Source: Bartonella sp. ML70XJBT.G (lineage in GTDB: Bacteria > Pseudomonadota > Alphaproteobacteria > Rhizobiales > Rhizobiaceae). Taken from it: a stretch of 64,000 bases of DNA. Positions within the stretch are counted from its first letter, which is position 1, and every line of letters begins with the position of its first letter. Positions 59,559-64,000 of this stretch are shown in pieces. Location of the stretch: assembly GCF_028618575.1 (NCBI RefSeq), contig NZ_JAQITA010000005.1, forward strand, positions 62,001-126,000, written 5' to 3'. A program made the position numbers and the translations under genes. A model generated the notes under the pieces. The model saw nothing but the letters and a program-made list of their open reading frames with translations. It was not told the DNA's origin and did no database searches.

Positions 59559-61535
59559 ATGAATACGAAACGTTTAATAACGACCTCTATTTTCGCTTTG
59601 ATTTCAGCTTCTGCGGTACAGGCAGCTGATGTGATGATTCCTCATCAACCTACACCAGTTACCTCATCAACTTCAGCTTTTGTAGCGCCTGCTTTTACGT
59701 GGGAAGGTTTTTACTTTGGAGTCCAAGGTGGTGGTTTTTCAAGTAAAACCGATATGAATATTGTTGGCAAGCACAAAACTATGCCACTGAGTAAAGATTT
59801 ATCACCTAAACTGTCGGGTTTTGAGGGTGGATTGTACGCAGGCGCTAATATTGATCTTGGCGATAATTTTGTTTTGGGTATCGATACAGATTTTACTTGG
59901 TTTGGGCAAAAACACACAAAGACCATTACCATAGGTGCACCTGAAAACAGTGCAGTAGACAATTTATTATCAAGAGCTGGTAGATCAGTGCGATCAGCGC
60001 CGGAGAAATCATCATCAAAAGTAGCATCAACAGAATCAGCTCCTGCAAAACAGGTTTCTACGCCACCAGCCACTGCAAAATTAGCTTCTATGGCATCGAG
60101 TTCTACAAATCCAACAGAATCAGCTCAAAAAAAATCAGCAGGATCAACTCAAACAAAGCAAACAAAAAAAGAGGTAGGAAATACAGCAGGAGGAACCACA
60201 CAGCGATCACCAACATCGACTCCTGCGGGATCAGTTTCTGCAAATCCAACAGGATCAACTCAAGCAAAGCCAACATCAGGAGGGGTAGTAAATGCAAGAG
60301 GAACTTCACCGCGATCATCAACAGTAACACCCTCACTAACCTCTGCAACATTGACTCCTGCGGTATCAGCTTCTACAAAGCCAACATCAGAAAGAGGAGT
60401 GAATACAGGAGGAGCATCGCGATCATTGACAATACCAACCTCCTCTGTAGGTAGATCGACGTCTTCCGATACACGGTCGCTATCATTGACGTCAAGTCCT
60501 GTGAAAAAGGTAGAAGGTTTAGAAAAAAAAGCTGCAACTGTTACATCAGGAACAGTGGGAGTGCAGTCAGGAGATACAAGGCAAAGAGTATCGCTGTCCA
60601 CACAGGCGACGCAGTCAACGGGGGCTCAAACGGGAGAAAAATCGGGCGTAACAACATCTTCTTCCTCAGTAGAGAGGTCAGGTGAATCAGGGGTATCAGC
60701 AGCGGCAGTAAAGCCAGGGGCATCACCAGCGTCAGCAACGCCAACGTCAGCAGCACCAGCAGTGGTATCAGCGACACCAGCAAAGCCAGAGGCACCAGTA
60801 GGGGCAGCAGCGACACCGGCAGCAGTATCAAATTTACAGGAAACAACCGTACCGAAAAAACCACTTCTACTGGCGAGATCAGGATCGTCTGGATCAGAAG
60901 TAAATGCTGCTAGTGGGGCAAGTGGAAGTGGACACGGCTCTGGTGTGCGTTCACATGGTACCGGTACTAGTCCCCATGGATCTCATCAGCACAGTTCTAA
61001 TTCACATGCTGCTCATTCCCGTGGCTCTAGCCCCCATGGTGTACAGAGTACAGCTGGGCGTGGTGCGCAAGGTCTACAGGAGGAGCAGAATACTTCTAAT
61101 ATGTATGGTATAGAGCAAATAAAAGAGATGGTTTCTGAACTTGGTCTTGACGACAATGCTGCTGTTGGAACTTTAAGCCATACTTTGAAGCAAAATTGGG
61201 CAGGTGCCACACGGGTACGTATCGGTTTTGCTGCTGATCGCTTCATGCCTTATGTTGCTGGTGGTATTGCTTATACGCAGCTTCAAGACACTGTATCAGT
61301 ATCAGTTAAGAGAGATGATGGAACAGTAGTTGCTTCTAAGAACTTAACAGATGAAACAAAGACGATGGTTGGTTATACCGTTGGTGGTGGAGTTGACTTT
61401 GCAATGCTCGACAATGTTATTTTGCGTGCGGAATATCGTTACTCTGATTTTGGTAAAAAGAAATTTGCAAAAGAAAAACTTGAAATTAAATACACAACAA
61501 ATGATTTCCGTGTCGGTGTGGCTTATAAGTTTTAA
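59559..61535 (+). CDS. Giant Hbp-family outer-membrane protein with a Ser/Thr/Pro and His-rich insertion, unit 5
   Basis: A 658-residue protein, more than twice the size of its paralogues. Residues 1-22 are the Hbp signal peptide, 45-120 are normal first barrel strands (FTWEGFYFGVQGGGF) and 543-658 are normal last strands (NWAGATRVRIGFAADRFMPYVAGG, VGVAYKF). Between them residues about 125-540 are a low-complexity Ser/Thr/Pro/Ala/Gly domain with three imperfect repeats of about 40 residues (about 180-285). A His-rich segment at 459-493 has eight His in 35 residues. The insertion replaces one extracellular loop, so it should be surface-exposed. The frame opens 14 codons earlier, but the ATG at 59559 matches the paralogues. 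Confidence 0.88.
   Translation: MNTKRLITTSIFALISASAVQAADVMIPHQPTPVTSSTSAFVAPAFTWEGFYFGVQGGGFSSKTDMNIVGKHKTMPLSKDLSPKLSGFEGGLYAGANIDLGDNFVLGIDTDFTWFGQKHTKTITIGAPENSAVDNLLSRAGRSVRSAPEKSSSKVASTESAPAKQVSTPPATAKLASMASSSTNPTESAQKKSAGSTQTKQTKKEVGNTAGGTTQRSPTSTPAGSVSANPTGSTQAKPTSGGVVNARGTSPRSSTVTPSLTSATLTPAVSASTKPTSERGVNTGGASRSLTIPTSSVGRSTSSDTRSLSLTSSPVKKVEGLEKKAATVTSGTVGVQSGDTRQRVSLSTQATQSTGAQTGEKSGVTTSSSSVERSGESGVSAAAVKPGASPASATPTSAAPAVVSATPAKPEAPVGAAATPAAVSNLQETTVPKKPLLLARSGSSGSEVNAASGASGSGHGSGVRSHGTGTSPHGSHQHSSNSHAAHSRGSSPHGVQSTAGRGAQGLQEEQNTSNMYGIEQIKEMVSELGLDDNAAVGTLSHTLKQNWAGATRVRIGFAADRFMPYVAGGIAYTQLQDTVSVSVKRDDGTVVASKNLTDETKTMVGYTVGGGVDFAMLDNVILRAEYRYSDFGKKKFAKEKLEIKYTTNDFRVGVAYKF
60090..60420 (+). 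repeat. Imperfect repeats inside the hbp unit 5 insertion
   Basis: Three degenerate copies of a roughly 40-codon unit. Shared pieces are AATCCAACAG, TCAACTCAA followed by CAAAG, and ACTCCTGCGG before a TCAG. At protein level NPTESAQ, NPTGSTQAKPTSGG and STKPTSERG correspond. Copy number could vary between strains. Confidence 0.6.
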
Positions 61536-61561
61536 TTTGTTTTAAGAATCAATTTTGAAGA

Positions 61562-61592
61562 GGCTCTACTAAAAGTGGGGCCTTTATTTTTT
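61562..61592 (+). terminator. Terminator after hbp unit 5
   Basis: Arms GGCTCTACT/AGTGGGGCC (two G-T pairs) with a 3-base loop, then TTTATTTTTT. It separates the hbp array from ileS. Confidence 0.7.
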
Positions 61593-61785
61593 GAGAAGAC
61601 ATTTTTGGCTTTCTTTTCTTGGTAGTTTCATGATAAAGCCCATAGCGTGTGATGATATATCTTCTTGATCGCTGCTTAATACGAATGATAAGCTCGGCTT
61701 TCCCTATAGATCAAAAACCAGAGTTGCAGGGTTCAGGGAAGTTATGCACAAATAAACTCGTAAAAGTGGACAGGGATATTTCACA

Positions 61786-64000
61786 ATGACTGTGAAGAAT
61801 GAAACAAGAGATTATTCAAAAACGCTTTATCTACCACAAACAAATTTTCCTATGCGCGCAGGGTTGCCGCAAAAAGAGCTTGAGTTGATGGCACGCTGGG
61901 AAGATATGGGGCTTTATGCACAATTACGCGAACAAGCAAAAGGTCGTCCACTTTACATTCTCCATGATGGTCCACCTTATGCAAATGGCCATATTCATAT
62001 TGGTCATGCTTTAAATAAAGTTTTAAAGGATGTGATTGTTCGTTCATTCCAAATGCGGGGGTTTAATGCAAATTATGTTCCTGGTTGGGATTGTCATGGA
62101 CTTCCAATTGAATGGAAGATTGAAGAAAAATATCGTGCGACGGGCAAAAATAAAGATGATGTCCCCCTTAATGAATTTCGCCAAGAATGTCGCGAATTTG
62201 CACAACATTGGATAACGGTTCAAAGTAAAGAATTTAAACGCCTTGGTGTTATAGGAGATTTTAAGACGCCCTATACTACAATGGCTTTTCCTGCAGAAGC
62301 ACGCATTGCTGGTGAGTTGATGAAATTTGCTCTGTCAGATCAGATTTACCGTGGTTCAAAACCTGTAATGTGGTCTGTTGTAGAGCGTACGGCTTTAGCA
62401 GAGGCAGAGATTGAATATCACGATCATGAATCAGAGGTTATATGGGTTAAGTTTTCTATTTTTGAAACAGATTCTCGTGATTTATATGGTGCACATGTTG
62501 TGATTTGGACAACGACGCCGTGGACAATTCCAGGGAATCGTGCGGTGAGTTATTCTTCGCAGATTTCTTATGGTATGTACGAAGTTGAAAGTGCAGAAAA
62601 TGATTTTGGTCCTCAAGCTGGAGAAAGACTTCTTTTTGCTGATGCGTTGGCTATGGGGTGTGCAGAAAAAGCAAAACTTGTTTTAAAGCGGTTGCGTGTT
62701 GTTTCTGCGGACGAGCTTAGGAGGCTTATTCTTTCTCATCCACTGAAAGGTTTTGCAGGAGGTTATCATTACAAAATTGCGCTGCTTGATGGTTCGCACG
62801 TAACAGAGAGTGCTGGTACCGGTTTTGTTCATACAGCACCAAGCCACGGGCGTGAGGACTTTGAAATTTGGAATGCTTATAAGCCTTTCTTAGAGCAGAT
62901 GGGCATTGATTCATCTATACCGTTTCCTGTTGATGATGCTGGTTTTTATACCAAGGATGTTCCTGGTTTTGGTCCAGATCGTGAAGGGGGACCAGCGCGC
63001 ATTATTGATGATAATGGTAAAATGGGTGATGCTAACAAAGAGGTTATTAACGCTCTCATAAAAGCCGATAAATTATTTGCACGTGGTCGTCTAAAACATT
63101 CCTATCCTCACAGTTGGCGTTCAAAAAAGCCGGTTATTTTCCGTAATACACCACAATGGTTTATTTCAATGGATAAAGATTTGGGAGACGGTTCAACTTT
63201 ACGCAGTCGTGCTTTAGAAGCTGTTTCGAAGACGCGTTTTGTTCCCTCTTCTGGTCAAAACCGTTTATCTTCTATGATAGCAGATCGTCCTGATTGGGTC
63301 CTTTCTCGACAGCGGTCTTGGGGCGTTCCGATTTGTATTTTTGCCAATGAGGATGGTGTTGTTCTCAAAGATCAGCAGGTAAATGAGCGTATTTTACAGG
63401 CTTTTGCAGCAGAAGGAGCGGATGCATGGTTTGCTGAAGGAGCACGTGAGCGCTTTTTAGGGGATCGTGCGCATGAACCTTGGCTTCAGGTCTATGATAT
63501 TCTGGATGTGTGGTTTGATTCTGGAGCAAGCCATAGTTTTGTATTAGAAGACCGAGCTGATTTACAATGGCCTGCCGATGTTTATTTTGAAGGATCTGAT
63601 CAACATCGTGGCTGGTTCCAATCTTCTCTTTTAGAAAGCTGTGGTACGCGGGCTTGTTCTCCTTATAAGACGGTGGTGACACACGGTTTTACTTTGGATG
63701 AAAATGGCAAGAAAATGTCTAAATCCTTAGGCAATACGGTGGTTCCCCAAGAGATCATAAAAACATCTGGTGCTGATATTTTTCGTCTCTGGGTCATGAC
63801 AACAGATTATTGGGAAGATCAGCGTTTAGGCAAGAAAATTCTTCAAACGAATGTGGATTCCTATCGTAAACTACGCAATGCAATTCGTTGGATGCTTGGA
63901 ACTTTAGCACATGATGAAGGAGAAGAAATACCTTATTGTGCACTACCAGATCTTGAAAAACTAATATTACATCGGCTTTTTGAACTCGATCAATTGATTA
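61786..64000 (+). CDS. ileS: Isoleucyl-tRNA synthetase, truncated by the window edge
   Basis: A long open frame from the ATG at 61786 to the window end, 738 codons of an enzyme usually about 970 residues long. It charges tRNA-Ile. The class I motif HIGH ([18 protein letters not shown]), the CP1 editing domain ([23 protein letters not shown]) and the second motif [10 protein letters not shown] are present. The zinc-binding C-terminal part lies outside. It is not related to the hbp genes in function; a terminator separates them. Confidence 0.97.
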   Translation, partial: MTVKNETRDYSKTLYLPQTNFPMRAGLPQKELELMARWEDMGLYAQLREQAKGRPLYILHDGPPYANGHIHIGHALNKVLKDVIVRSFQMRGFNANYVPGWDCHGLPIEWKIEEKYRATGKNKDDVPLNEFRQECREFAQHWITVQSKEFKRLGVIGDFKTPYTTMAFPAEARIAGELMKFALSDQIYRGSKPVMWSVVERTALAEAEIEYHDHESEVIWVKFSIFETDSRDLYGAHVVIWTTTPWTIPGNRAVSYSSQISYGMYEVESAENDFGPQAGERLLFADALAMGCAEKAKLVLKRLRVVSADELRRLILSHPLKGFAGGYHYKIALLDGSHVTESAGTGFVHTAPSHGREDFEIWNAYKPFLEQMGIDSSIPFPVDDAGFYTKDVPGFGPDREGGPARIIDDNGKMGDANKEVINALIKADKLFARGRLKHSYPHSWRSKKPVIFRNTPQWFISMDKDLGDGSTLRSRALEAVSKTRFVPSSGQNRLSSMIADRPDWVLSRQRSWGVPICIFANEDGVVLKDQQVNERILQAFAAEGADAWFAEGARERFLGDRAHEPWLQVYDILDVWFDSGASHSFVLEDRADLQWPADVYFEGSDQHRGWFQSSLLESCGTRACSPYKTVVTHGFTLDENGKKMSKSLGNTVVPQEIIKTSGADIFRLWVMTTDYWEDQRLGKKILQTNVDSYRKLRNAIRWMLGTLAHDEGEEIPYCALPDLEKLILHRLFELDQLI

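Noticed and set aside
60103..60864. Three long minus-strand frames inside the hbp unit 5 insertion
   Set aside because: They are antisense shadows of a low-complexity region with biased codons; they overlap each other, and lack ribosome sites and family resemblance.
1..64000. CRISPR arrays, tRNA or rRNA genes, complete insertion sequences, prophage genes
   Set aside because: No regularly spaced direct repeats, no tRNA-like cloverleaf in the intergenic gaps I read, no transposase or phage structural genes were seen.

Overview
The window is a piece of a low-GC alphaproteobacterial chromosome, almost certainly from the genus Bartonella (Hyphomicrobiales). The best evidence is at the right end: a tandem array of hemin-binding-protein (Hbp/Pap31-type) outer-membrane genes, a family typical of Bartonella. 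The gene order elsewhere is that of a reduced rhizobial chromosome. The species cannot be fixed from the sequence alone.

Layout. Positions 1-5650 hold a partial M17 aminopeptidase, pantothenate kinase (coaA), an asparaginase, the hslV-hslU protease operon and an RsmC-like methyltransferase. Positions 5716-18057 hold the translation/RNA cluster on the minus strand (rimP-nusA-ylxR-infB-rbfA-truB, then rpsO-pnp). It is interrupted between truB and rpsO by a plus-strand MFS transporter gene and about 700 bp of non-coding DNA. Positions 18209-27926 continue on the minus strand with metK-trmB, an XRE regulator, lnt, a CorC-type protein, ybeY, phoH, miaB, rimI and tsaB. Then come a YeiH-type membrane protein, the recR-ebfC-dnaX operon and, upstream of dnaX, the 4.5S SRP RNA gene (ffs), which contains no protein gene. 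About 1.2 kb of gene-poor DNA follows, then a small secreted protein, pheA-kdsB and a membrane-anchored cytochrome c.

Positions 37600-40330 are a decayed accessory island: a truncated MccB-like microcin C adenylyltransferase, a frameshifted MccC-like exporter, and a broken YejF-like peptide-ABC ATPase remnant. I read this as the wreck of a microcin C-type nucleotide-peptide antibiotic locus. It ends against a MoeB/ThiF-type gene, of which a 33-bp fragment is duplicated at the junction.

Positions 41299-53525 return to core genes: gshB, the phosphate uptake operon pstS-pstC-pstA-pstB-phoU, a SleB-type lipoprotein hydrolase, an M29 aminopeptidase, mutM, an M20 peptidase and a short RNase D. Positions 53526-61535 are accessory surface biology: a 53-residue small ORF, a small secreted protein, and five tandem hbp units. 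Each hbp unit has the same upstream element (TACTACAGAT core) about 54-61 bp before the start codon. Most units also have their own intrinsic terminator. The fourth unit is a pseudogene with two in-frame stops. The fifth carries an insertion of about 415 residues that is Ser/Thr/Pro/Ala-rich, internally repetitive and ends in a histidine-rich patch. The window closes inside ileS.

The most interesting items are the dead microcin C-like locus, the giant His-rich Hbp, and a roughly 240-bp diverged intergenic repeat present twice (near 10.5 kb and 33.2 kb) that may be a small-RNA or mobile-repeat family.
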